Shown here: piece after piece, positions 10,434 through 20,162 of the stretch
Layout: the number at the start of each line of letters is the position of its first letter
Position numbering within the stretch: the stretch's first letter is position 1
NCBI GenBank assembly: GCA_026315105.1
Contig: CM048745.1
Coordinates: forward strand, 286,359,747-286,423,746
Length of the DNA: 64,000 bases
Source of the DNA: Locusta migratoria
Lineage: Eukaryota; Arthropoda; Insecta; Orthoptera; Acrididae
Direction of reading: 5' to 3'
Notes under the pieces: model-generated
The model's database searches: none
Told to the model about the DNA's origin: nothing
The model's input: only the letters and a program-made list of their open reading frames with translations
Program-made: the position numbers and the translations under genes

Positions 10434-11619
10434 GGCCCTTGGGGCGGCTAATCGCATTTCCTGGGTACAGGCCCACCAAGAAGTCTAGCACTGCTGTTGT
10501 CAAGTTTCCACACTGTCAACATAACACGAAAATCAGGGGAATTGCACAACCCTTTGCAAGCTGAAGAGCAATATAGTCTCTTGTTCTAACTACATATTAA
10601 TCCGTTGAGTGTTCCTCCCGTAAACAAAAAGGTATTTTAATAGTGATTATGTTTTTGAGAGTTAGTCTCTGTTACTACAAGACTATGACTTTCCACAGTC
10701 ATACCTCCTAAAAGCATATTATTCAGAACACTAAGCATATCAAGACACCTGCGCAAGCAATAAATATATTAGGCATCCTGCACAGATATGTTGATGTAAT
10801 TGACCGCTATGTAGTTAACCCCACTATCACGCAACTTCCATCTCCTTAAAAATAGCTACTATGCTTTTTAATAGGAGATGCAACCTTAAATCTTCAATTA
10901 AAAAAACTTTAATAATAATTCAATGAGTATTTTACATACTTAAAGCGCTTATTCGTAGACCCCAAAACGATTTGGCTGTATTCGAATTACAAATACATCT
11001 AAGAAATATATGAAATACGGAATGTGCAAGGGAATTTCACACACCGAAAAATGCTAAAGATAAATTCTATTTTCCATCACCGTCAAATAGAACCATTTTT
11101 ACACCGAACTTGGCATAAACCAAAAGGGAGAAACAAGTTGCAAGACTTCCAGGAAAAATGAAGCGAAATTGGCTGCCAATAGTTGGTTATAAATTACATT
11201 GCCTGTTAACTGTATAAATATAAATTACAGAATATGTGGAACTCCTGTTCAGTACAATCAAAAAGGTCTAAGGTAATAGGCAGTGGTTTACAATTAGTAT
11301 CACTCTCCTCCTCAAGAAGTCTGTGTGAAGATTTATATTCAGAACATTCAAGAAAAAGGTGTTGAAACTATAAGAAGCAGCTCATTTACTCAGAAAGGGA
11401 AAACGTTATGGTGCCCGTGAATTTGAATGGTTGTATCTCTTGTAGTAACATTTAATTTTTGATAAAATGTTAAAATCCAATAAACCAGAATTTTGTTTTT
11501 CTAAACTCAGTGCCAACTTTTTTTTTTTTTTTTGTCGAAATTTTTGCAGGAAGTAGTCTTGACGTGATTTCATACTTCTATGCATTAATATTATCAAACA
11601 TGTAATTTGTGTCACAAAT

Positions 11620-11790
11620 TGCGCGACCGGTCCGGTCGGAGGTTCGAGTCCTTCCTCGGACATAGGTATGTTTGTTTGTACTTTGCCTAAGTTATTTTAA
11701 GTAAGATTAAGTAATGTGTAAGTCTAACGACCAATGATCTAAGTAGTTTGGCCGCATAAGACTACACATATACACGTAATTTATTTATTT
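11620..11790 (+). mobile_element. SINE-A related remnant (plus strand)
   Basis: The segment has a B-box-like gaggttcgagtcc, then the tRNA-like 3' half and a SINE tail (gatctaagtagtttggccgcataagac). The A-box half is missing or decayed. It lies inside transposon copy 1, in the part absent from copy 2. Confidence 0.55.
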
Positions 11791-12420
11791 CATAACCACA
11801 TTTAAGTACTAATAATTAAAGAAACTTAAAAGAGAAATTTGAAGTAAACACTGAAAACAAATGATTGGTATTTCTCATAAAATGAATGCACAGAACCGTT
11901 GAATTGTGTCTTGCGAATGTACCTACAAAATCTGCCATATGAAAATTGTAGTGTGAGTCCCAAATATGTTTTTTGTGTAATAACATTAAAAACATATTAA
12001 AAATTCAGAACTCGAAAATCAGTGAAGTTTTGGACTTGAAGCGTTTTGTGTTACTACATCATTACATAGTAGACACGATTTTAAAATTTGGTTGCTATCG
12101 CCAAAGTAGACGAAACGTTAAATTTTTTGGTGTAATCTTCGCCGTGTAGACTGTTTGTTGTAGAAGTCTACGTCGAACCTAATCATACCTCTGAGGAGAG
12201 AACGTTGTTTGCACTTCTCCTGCGTTTCCAGTCGGCTGTGCTGTGCTACGTAACGACATCGTACCGTTCCACTTGACCGAGAGCTATATATCTGTTGGTG
12301 TGATGTCTGTTTTTTCGAAATAATACGTCACACCAATATATGTATCATTTAGACGCAAAGATTCTGGGTTCTGGTTTCATCGCTAACGCGATTAACAACG
12401 TTAGACCTAGTGTGTAAACA

Positions 12421-12619
12421 AAATGTTCAAATTTTTGTATAGTCTATGGGACTTAACTACGGGGTCATCAGTCCCTAAACTTACGAACTACTTATGAACT
12501 ACTTACGAACTAGGACGGCACAAATATCCATGGCCGAGGGGGGATTCGAAACCCCCGACCGTAGTGGCCGTGCAGACCGTGACTGGAGCGCCTTAGTCTC
12601 CTTGGCCACCGCGGCTGGC
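12421..12619 (-). mobile_element. SINE-A with TSD, inside iterated-end transposon copy 1
   Basis: This is the same family as 6450-6641. It is flanked by gtgtgtaaaca at 12410-12420 and 12620-12630. The paralogous site in copy 2 (near 19050) reads cgtgtaaacagttaaagg without the SINE, so copy 2 acts as a natural empty-site control. Confidence 0.93.
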
Positions 12620-13275
12620 GTGTGTAAACACTTAAAGGTTATGAGTGCCACTGGAAAAATGCATAAGTAACACCTGTTGTTTGAGACTTGAAGATGACCT
12701 GAAATTAGCCGAAATCGATATCTCATAATAAACATAAGGTGTAGCTGTCTATATTTCATAATGCTATTCCTAACATATTTAAAAGCTGCTCAAAACCACC
12801 TACAACAAAACCTTTATAATGAGATTGTATATAATTCCATGATCAAATTGTGTTTTAGATATTTGTAGTAATACACCCAAAGATCTGCCCTTGTTTTTAG
12901 TGCCTTGATCAGCTGTTTATTTTTAGAGGTATTACTAGGGACAGGAAAAATTCGCATTTGCGATAAATGCGAATATAGATGCGAATTCGGACTCAAAATG
13001 CAGTAAATCCGAAATTGTAGTTAGCAACAGTTGCGCTCAATTCCGATTTCATCACATTCCTTTTCACATGGTGCTGTATTGTATATCGAGTGATATTTGT
13101 ATGACGTGTTATCTCCCTGTTGAATGAGGCGTGATATCTCCGGGCCGTTACTACTGCTCCACGTCGCTCGGTGGGCCTTTCCCTGAATACGGCACAGGTA
13201 GCGGCTGGAGGGCGAGGAGTAGGGGTGGTGTATCCCTACTTCTGGAACACCCTGTTCACTACCTGCAGCGTCCGG

Positions 13276-13353
13276 GTCTCCGCGCAAGTGTCTACAAATT
13301 CCCTTTCCGCGCAAGTGTCACTCCGCGCAAGTGTCACTCCGCGCAAGTGTCAC
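13276..13353 (-). repeat. Right-end iteron cluster (3 + 1 copies)
   Basis: Three tandem copies of tccgcgcaagtgtcac and one separate copy at 13279-13291 mirror the left cluster. In copy 2 (19785-19841) the corresponding array is shorter and mutated, so iteron number varies between copies. Confidence 0.85.
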
Positions 13354-13639
13354 AAACTCGGGAAAAGTAACGGCTGTAGTTTCCCCTTGCTTTCAGCCGT
13401 TCGCAGTAGCTGTGTGGCAAAGCCACGTTAGCTGATGTTACAAGGCCAGCTCAGTCCATCATCCAGACTGTTGCCCCTGTAACTACTGAAAAGGCTGCTG
13501 CCCCTCTTCAGGAACCACACGTTTGTCTGGCCTCTCCACAGATACCCCTCCGCTGTGGTTGCACCTACGGTACGGCTATCTGCATCGTTGAGGCACGCAA
13601 GCCACCCCACCTCGGCAATGTCTGTGGTTCGTGGGGTGG

Positions 13640-13834
13640 TAGATTACCTAATGAAACAATAAAAGTAGTAGATGAATTTTGTTATTTGGGTAGCAAGATA
13701 AATTCTGATAGCCAATGTGAAGAAGACATAAAATGCAGAATGGCTTTGGCGTTTCTAAAGAAGCGAAACTTGTTAACATCCAATATTAATTTAAATGTTA
13801 GGAAGTCCTTTCTGAAAACATTTGTCTGGAGTCT
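13640..13834 (+). pseudogene. RTE (plus) piece 2, RT thumb region
   Basis: The frame resumes exactly after the second tagattacc: NETIKVVDEFCYLGSKIN..., then FLKKRNLLTSNINLNVRKSF and FVWS. It continues the protein interrupted at 7354 and is cut at about 13834 by a GC-rich insertion. Confidence 0.85.
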
Positions 13835-14488
13835 GGAGTGTAGCATTTGAGCCGTGCCGCTCCTGTTTGGTCTGCTTCGTGCTTTCCATCTTCTTTCGTT
13901 TGCTCGTGTTAGCTATCGACTGGCCTTCCTGTGCCTGCCGGCGATGGCGCCTCATACGCGGTTTAGTGACTCTCTTTGAGCGCGGAAGAGCTCCCTCTTT
14001 GAAGTGGCCTCTAGCTGCCGCGCTGAGCGGCGAGCAGTCAGTCGGTTTTCCGGGTTCCATCGTCCGCAGTCTGCAGGGGAGTGAGCAGTGTCAGCGCGGG
14101 CGCCTGACCGTAGCCTGTTTACGCAGCTAGTGGTTCTAGGAGGACCGTTGGGCCACGCTGGAGTTGTCCCCTTACACCCGGGAGGAGATGTCGCGTCGTC
14201 CGACATGTTGATTGCTTGAGTACTGTTGTGTGATATCCTGCTGGCGCCGCCGACTGTGCTAACTGCATCGATGGCAACCTTCGCTACTTGATGTTGTGGA
14301 TAAACCGCTTCACCCTGGTGTGCTGAATCGGACGCTCACGTATCTGTCTGCGCCTGTAGCGTCTGGATGTTCTAAGGTAAGTACTCCTTCCAGGAGGTTT
14401 TCTGAAGATCTGTGCGTGCCTGTCTCCTCCTTTCGGCCTTTGCTCGTCCGGGTGTGATATCTTGTCTTGGAGAGACCTGCCGTGTGTT
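13835..14488. other. GC-rich insertion of about 650 bp in the plus-strand RTE
   Basis: This block is far richer in G+C and CpG than its surroundings. It interrupts the RTE frame between 'FVWS' and 'VYGSQTWT'. It could be a solo LTR, a processed host sequence or a 5' UTR fragment. Near 14374 'ctaaggtaagtactcc' resembles a splice donor. No TG...CA boundary, clear target duplication or protein similarity could be settled by eye. Frames within it are not recognised. Confidence 0.5.
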
Positions 14489-14882
14489 AAACGTGTATGG
14501 GAGTCAAACGTGGACGATAAGGAGTTCAGATAAAATGATAGCTTTTCAAATATGGTGCTACAGACGAATGATGAAAATTAGAAGGGTAGATCACGTAACT
14601 AATGAGGTGGTAGGGGAGAAAAGGAGTTTCTGGCATATCCTGACTAAGAGAAGGAATAGATTGGTGAGACACATTGAGACATCAAGGAATTTTCAACTTA
14701 GCATTAGAAGGAAGCATGTGGGGGTAAAAATCGTAGAGGGAGACAGAGGGTCGAATACAGTAAGCAGATTCAAAAGGATGTAGATTGCCGAATGTCTTCT
14801 CAGGTGAAGAGACTTGCACAGGAAAGGGTAGCGTGGAGAGCTGCATCAAACCAGTCTGCGGACTGAAGACAACAACAACACT
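14489..14882 (+). pseudogene. RTE (plus) piece 3, C-terminal region and 3' tail
   Basis: The translation gives VYGSQTWTIRSSDK, 'FQIWCYRRMMKIRRVDHVTNE', 'FWHILTKRRNRLVRHI' and, in other frames, the end 'WRAASNQSAD'. These match the family C-terminus. The tail is ctgaagacaacaacaacac. The copy has several indels, so it is older than the minus-strand RTE nested in it. Confidence 0.88.
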
Positions 14883-14883
14883 G

Positions 14884-16012
14884 ATATCTAATTTAAATCG
14901 TTTTGCAGTAGGTTTTGATCTTCAGATGACTTTAATGGATAATAAATGACGGCGTCATCTGCAAACAACCTAAGAGAACTTCTTAGATTTTCTCCCAAAT
15001 CGTTTATGTAAATAAGAATCAGCAGAGGACCAATAACACAACCCTGGGGAACGCCCAATATCGCCTGTTTTATTCGATGTCTTACAATCGATTACAACAA
15101 ACTGTGTCCTCTCTGACAGGAAATCCCCTGTCCAGTCGAAAATTTTTTGCGATATACCATAACCACGCAATTTGATTAAAAGCCATTTGTGAGGTACGGT
15201 ATTAAAAGCCTTCTAGAAATCAAGAAATACGGAATCAATTTGAGAAACCTTGTCGATAGTACTCATCACTTCGTGTGAGTAAAGAGCTAATTGTCTTTCG
15301 CATGAACGATATTTTCTAAATCCGTGTTGACCTTGGGTCAACAGATCATTCTGTTCGAGATAATTCATATGTGAATACATGATGTTCCAAAAACCTGCTT
15401 CAAACTGTCAATAAAATAGACCTGTAGTTTATTGGTTATCCCTACTGCCTTTCTTGCATATAAGTGTGACCTGTGCAACTTTCCAATCTTTGGGGCAGAT
15501 CCTTCTTTGAGAGAGCGGTTGTATATGGTTGTAAGGAGTTACCACTTCAGCATAATCAGATAGAAATCTAATGGGTATACAGTCCGGACCAGAAGACTTG
15601 TTCTTGTTAAGTGATTTTTAGTTGCTTCACGACTCCGATGGTATCTACTTCTACGTTAGTCATTACGGCCTCTGTTCGTAATTCGAAATCTGGAGTACTG
15701 GTTTCGTCTTCTTTGGTGAATGAGTTTCTAAAAGCTATGTTTAATAACCCTGATTTAGTAGCGCTGTCTTCCGCAGGATCGCCATTGCTATCACGTAGTG
15801 AGGTTATTGTGTTTTGCCCCTAGTATATTTAACGTATGAGCAAAATCTCTTTGGGTTTTCAACCTGTCCCAACCGTAGTAGAGCATCGTGTGTGTTCCAT
15901 GTTAGATGCAGTACTTCTTTAGTGCGTTGGTTCTCAACTGAGAACAGTAAAATGAACGAGCAAAGGATCGATTACAAGTTTTCTTTTAAGCTTGTGAAGA
16001 CGCGCTAGGTAC
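14884..16012 (-). pseudogene. CR1-like LINE, RT domain half
   Basis: On the minus strand this part encodes the RT fingers and palm with many breaks. One frame reads 'RGYGISQKIFDWTGDFLSERTQFV' (motif between palm blocks) followed by the G-D-I-G/PQG region. It joins on to the 5797-6721 half by comparison with 60927-61965. The 5' part of the LINE (endonuclease) is not seen beyond about 16012. Confidence 0.78.
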
Positions 16013-16149
16013 GACCTCAGTACGCTCAACAACGTTAGTGGTGTTTTGTTCACGACAAAGCTCGGCCGCGAACAATTCCCAGCGCTTTAGAACAGCATTC
16101 CAAAGAAAGACTTGGTGCAGGACTTTCCAGGACATGTATTGCAGATCTT

Positions 16150-18042
16150 ACAAGGGGAACACCAAGTACGGTACCAACGGAATTTGACGGGTCGTAGGTA
16201 TGTTGTGAGGCAATTACTCCAGACCATCAAGCTAAAAGGATTTGTTCCAATGGGCCTTGATTTCTAAGAAAATGGAAATCAAATTCGCAGCAAATTACCA
16301 CGCGTAACGTCTACTTATACATAGCGGTTATCGCTCAGCGAGACAGCGTGGTGTAATCGGCAAGATGCGGGCTTGCGATGCAGACGACTTGGGTTCAACG
16401 CCGACATGGGTCAAATACTTTTCACACCTGTCCGATGATTGTGCATAATTATATATTTTTATAACCATTCTTATGTAACTTTGCAGTAAATGGTCAGGAT
16501 AAAAAATGTAACATTCGCTCAATATCTTATGTATTCATTTTGTTTTTTCAAAGCTTACTTTAAAGTCGATTTAAGCATATTTCGAAATTAGTAAACAGTC
16601 TTTTGTTAATACCTATAATATTTGGACATCTAATATCTATGTTTACAGTTCCTGACCGTGCTGTTTTTATCTCATATGTGTGTACCCACGTGACGCGTCC
16701 CAGCGGACTATTATTCAACGGCCAGTCGGTTAGTCATTCGTAGCGTGTCGTTCATGAGTGCGGCAAGTAGTGCACCGTGGAGAACAAATGCGCTATGATA
16801 GAAACAGGCCCATCGTTTGACTTTTCATTATTTTTGTTTTTCTTTCTTTATATCTTTTTCTTTGATTAATTATTTTTTAATTTTTTTAATAAAACTTAGC
16901 CATAAAAATTTTTTAAAAACCCGGGTCTCCTGCATGTGAGCCTAGCACCTTGTCAATTACACCACGCTGTCTCGCTGAGCGGTAACCGCCATGTGTGATA
17001 GGACCGCTATTATTTTCTATCTATATAAATGATCTGATGGACAGAGTAAGTAATTTGCGGCTGTTTGCTGATGATGCTGTGGTGTATGGGAGGGTGTCGT
17101 CTATAACTGACTGCAATAGCATACAGGATGACTTGGACAAAATTTCTAGTTGGTGCGAAGAATGGGAGCTAGCTCTCAATGTAGAAAAATGTAAGGTGAT
17201 GCGCATGAGTAGGAAAAACAATCCCATAATGTTCGAATACAGCATTAGTAGTGAGCTTCTTGATGCTGTCGCGTTGTTCAAATATCTAGGTGTAACATTG
17301 CAGAGCGATATGAAATGGAATGAGCATGTAAGGACAGTTGTGAGTAAGATGGACAGTCGACTTCGGTTTATTGGGAGAATTTTGGGAAGATGTACTTCAC
17401 CTGTAAAGGAAACCGCGTATAAAACGCTTGTACAACCACGTCTTGAGTATTGCTCAAGTGTTTGGGACCCGCAGCAGATCAGTTTAAAGGAAGTCATAGA
17501 AGCGGTTCAGAGGCGAGCAGCTAGATTTGTTACCGGTAGGTTCGACCAATGCGTGAGTGTCACGGAAATGCTCCGGCAACTCAATTGGGGATCGCTGGAA
17601 GAAAGACGTTCTTTTCGTGAATTTCTGTTAAGTAATTTAGAGGGCCGGAATATGAAGCTGAGTGTAATACGATCTCGCTGCCGCCTACTTATATTTCGCG
17701 TAAAGATCACAAAGACAAGATAAGAGAAATTAGGGCTCGTATGGAGGAATATAGGCATTCTTTTTTCCTCGTTCTATTTGGGAGAGGAATAGAAAAGGAA
17801 ATTCCTAGTAGTGGTACAGTGTACCCTCCGCCATGCACCTTACAGTGAATTGCGGAGTATGTATGTAGATGTATTAGCAGACACGTTACGCATGGTAATT
17901 TGCTGCGAATTTGATTTCCATTTCTTAGAAATCAAGGCCCATTGGAACAAATTCTTTTAGCTTAATGGTCTGGAGGAATTCCCTCACAACATACCTGCGA
18001 CCCATCAAAATCCGTTGGTACTATACTCGGTGCTCCGCTTGT
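16150..18042. mobile_element. Long-TIR element with tRNA-like modules, copy A
   Basis: The two ends are inverted copies of each other for about 190-200 bp (16150-16345 against the complement of 17874-18042 plus 16960-16990), starting acaag(g/c)gga(a/g)cacc. Inside the arms, tRNA-like B boxes (gggttcaacgcc at 16389; complement near 16920) face inward. Between 16995 and 17873 the right arm is interrupted by a CR1-like LINE. With that removed it is about 1.0 kb, and it shares its full structure with 55148-55974, mostly in opposite orientation. No transposase is present, and no clear target duplication was found. Confidence 0.75.
16995..17873 (+). pseudogene. CR1-like LINE, 5'-truncated insertion with long RT frame
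   Basis: The open frame (to 17723) begins in the RT palm with GPLLFSIYINDL and has LFADDAVVYG (intact FADD), 'LALNVEKCKVMRMS', 'FKYLGVTLQSDMKWNEHV', 'LEYCSSVWDP' and 'VQRRAARFVTG'. These are canonical CR1/L2-like blocks in order. The 3' UTR then follows to a gtatgtagatgt end at 17871. The retained frame is about 240 residues without a stop, so this copy is fairly recent. It is inserted in the right arm of the long-TIR element: comparison with 55148-55974 shows 'ccatgtgt' and 'attagcagacacg' were once adjacent. Confidence 0.9.
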
Positions 18043-18374
18043 TGGAGGTACATAGTTTGAGGTGACTATTTCGAACGACAGTAAGGTAAACGTAGTCCAT
18101 AGTTCATCTACGTCAATGTTACAGGACTGTTCACAAAACTTTATCGTCAATGGTTGTACTACTGTTTGCGAAACGGCCATATTATAAAGAGGTCATTCAC
18201 TCCGAAATCGGAAACGTGGTATATCAATGAAACCATAGAAAGTGACTGCGGACATCAATGTTACATTCGGATAAGTCGGTGCAGGGTCATCAGACGAAGT
18301 GAAAAAGCGTAAGCTTGTGTCGATATGGGTCAGCGTAAGCGCGTGAATGAGTTGGAACTGGACAGTGGCAGGCT
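18043..18374. other. Unassigned spacer
   Basis: About 330 bp between the long-TIR element and transposon copy 2. No gene, repeat boundary or coding similarity is recognised. Confidence 0.5.
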
Positions 18375-18383
18375 GGTTGTACC

Positions 18384-19841
18384 GGGGTTGGAACACTTGC
18401 GAGGAGTGACACTTGCGGGGAACCCGGCGCCCTTGGGGTGTTACGGATTTTCCTGTGTACAGGCACACCAAGAAGTCTAGCACTGCTGTTGTCAAGATTC
18501 CACACTGTCAACACAGAACACACTGCACAGAACCGTTGAATTATGTCTTGTGAATATACCTACAAAATCTGCCATCTGAAATTTTTAGTGAGTGTCCCAA
18601 ATTTGTTTTTTTCTTATAACAACATTAAAAACATATTACACATTCAGAACTCGAAAACCAGTGAAGTTATGGACTTGAAGCGTTTTGTGTTGCTAAATCT
18701 TTACATAGTAGACACGATTCTAAAATTTGGTTGCTATCGCCAAAGTAGACGAAAAGTTAAATTTTTTGGCGTAATATTCGCCGTGTAGACTGTATGTTGT
18801 AGAAGTCTACGCCGAACCCAATAATAATCATACCTCTGAGGAGAGAACGTTGTTTGCACTTCTCCTGCGTTTCTAGTCGGCCGTGCTGTTGTATGTAACG
18901 ACATCCCGTTCCATTTCACCGAGAGCTATATATGTATTGGTGTGATGTCTGTTCTTTCGAAATAAGACATCACACCAATATATGTATCATTTAGACGCAA
19001 AGATTCTGGGTTCTGTTTTCATCGCTAGCGCGATTAACGTTAGACCTCGCGTGTAAACAGTTAAAGGTTATGAGTGCCAGTGGAAAAATGCATAAGTAAC
19101 ACCTGTTGTTTGAGACTTGAAGATGACCTGAAATTAGCCGAAATAGATATCTCATAATAAACATAAGGTGTAGCTGTCTATATTTCATAATGCTATTCCT
19201 AACATAGTTAAAAGCTGCTCAAAACCACCTACAAAAAACCTTTGAGATTGTATATAATTCCACGATCAAATTGTTTTAGTTATTTGTAGAAATACACCTA
19301 AAGATCTGCCCTTGCTTTTAGTGCCTTGATCAGCTGTTTATTTTTAGAGGTATTTCTAGGGACAGAAAAAATTCGTATTTGCGAAAAATTCGAATATAGA
19401 TGCGAATACTGACTAAAAATGCAGTAAATCCGAAATTTTCATAAATAGCATTTTGGTGTGAAACACTAATTTAATCAGAAATATTGCGAGATAACCTTAT
19501 TTTCCGCCCTTAAATACGAACAAAGTAAACAGTAGGTACCGGAAAAATTCGCATTTTTCAATGAATGCGAAATATAGGCCCATGCTAATTTTGGGCCGGA
19601 ATGCGAGAGACATGAATCTTGTAATATACACTATTTTTAGCGAACGTCCCGTTACTACTGCTCCACCTCGCTCGGTGGGCCTTTCCCTGAATACGGCACA
19701 GGTAGCGGCTGCAGGGCTTGGAGTAGGGGTGGTGTATCCCTACTTCTGGAACACCCGGTTCACTACCTGCAGCGTCCGGGTCTCCGTGTGTCTACACATT
19801 CCCTTTCCGTAGAAGTCACTCCCCGCAAGTGTCACAAACTC
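18384..19841. mobile_element. Iterated-end DNA transposon, copy 2 (9-bp TSD)
   Basis: The 1458-bp element is bracketed by ggttgtacc at 18375-18383 and 19842-19850. Here the base before each duplication differs, which fixes the TSD at exactly 9 bp and the ends as ggggttggaacactt...gtgtcacaaactc. It matches copy 1 at both ends, but lacks the segment corresponding to about 10520-11880 of copy 1, so it is an internal-deletion derivative. It has two units at the left and a mutated array at the right. Internally, 18938-18978 forms a strong hairpin (tggtgtgatgtctgtt ... gacatcacacca). No transposase is encoded. Confidence 0.88.
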
Positions 19842-19850
19842 GGTTGTACC

Positions 19851-20162
19851 ATGTCACTGCAGATAGTACAGCGTCGCGCTGCTAGGACAGTGGTTTATGC
19901 AGCCAACCGGCCGGATCCGGCTCGTGATGTGATTCAGTGCTGCCCACGGAAGACATTCCTGGAGGGGAGTGTCTGTCGCTTGCATTATGCTCCGCTCGAG
20001 ACACTTTTGGGATATTTCCACGGAACCTCCGCTCACATCTTTTTCGCAGCCGATTTTAACAAACATAACGGGGGGGAGGGGGGGGGGAATTGTGCCAAGT
20101 GTTTTCGTGTGCCTCTACTGCGTTAATTCTCAAGAAATCTGACTTTAATAACAGAAAAATAG
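19851..20162. other. Unassigned, contains a short G-rich run
   Basis: There is no recognised gene. A run of g with one a lies near 20070-20087. The weak frame through 19788-20126 shows no known motif. Confidence 0.4.

Larger units (their letters stand above)
10374..13359. mobile_element. Iterated-end DNA transposon, copy 1 (9-bp TSD, Mutator-like?)
   Basis: The 2986-bp element sits in the RTE 5' UTR between duplicated 9-mers gggaaaagt (10365-10373 and 13360-13368). Its left end is ggggttggaacacttgcgcg; the complement of its right end starts gagtttgtgacacttgcg. Each end carries tandem copies of a 16-bp unit, gtgacacttgcgcgga: three at the left, three plus one displaced at the right, in opposite orientation. 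Inside each end the units are followed by (ga)acccgg. No transposase is encoded. A second copy is at 18384-19841 with the same termini and a different 9-bp duplication. Mutator-like is favoured by the 9-bp TSD; Merlin (8-9 bp) is the main alternative. Confidence 0.85.
7355..13639 (-). mobile_element. Full-length RTE-clade LINE (CFDP2-like), minus strand, carrying a nested DNA transposon
   Basis: The element reads from 13639 down to 7355. The 5' UTR (13639-13369) is cut by a 3-kb transposon (10374-13359) and continues at 10364. An apurinic endonuclease domain, RT domain and C-terminal region follow, and the 3' end is a short ttaacaacaaca-type tail at 7355-7365. A 9-bp target duplication (tagattacc) flanks it. 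With the nested transposon removed it is about 3.3 kb, a normal RTE length, so it is complete. Only two small coding breaks are visible, making it the youngest-looking LINE in this half of the window. Confidence 0.88.
6722..14882 (+). mobile_element. RTE-clade LINE (plus strand), 5'-truncated and interrupted twice
   Basis: This plus-strand RTE copy is found in three pieces: 6722-7354, 13640-13834 and 14489-14882. It starts inside the RT domain (IIYRPMEKLVESDLGEDRFG), so it is 5'-truncated. It ends with the family's 'gactgaagacaacaacaacac' type tail. It lies inside the CR1-like LINE. Piece one is cut by the opposite-strand RTE with the duplication tagattacc; the protein continues across the cut (…GIRLP then NETIKVVDEF). 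A GC-rich insertion separates pieces two and three. Confidence 0.88.
5797..16012 (-). mobile_element. CR1-like LINE split by an 8.2-kb nest of insertions
   Basis: One minus-strand CR1/L2-like (Jockey superfamily) LINE is recovered as two pieces: its 3' half at 5797-6721 and its RT-domain half at 14884-16012. The pieces were joined by comparison with the uninterrupted copy at 60927-61965. There, the sequence ending here at about 6721 (…ttttacacca) runs straight into the sequence that starts here at 14884 (…aaatcgttttgcagtaggtt). The 3' end is an (ACATCT)n run at 5797-5820. The coding sequence is full of stops and frameshifts. Everything between the two halves is later insertion. Confidence 0.8.

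Noticed and set aside
10341..10503. Upstream extension of the RTE endonuclease frame
   Set aside because: The open frame runs by chance into the nested transposon; the real start lies near 10335.
13131..13431. Frames with repeated 'ASVTPRKCHSAQVS'-type text
   Set aside because: They are translations of the 16-bp iterons at the right end of the DNA transposon.
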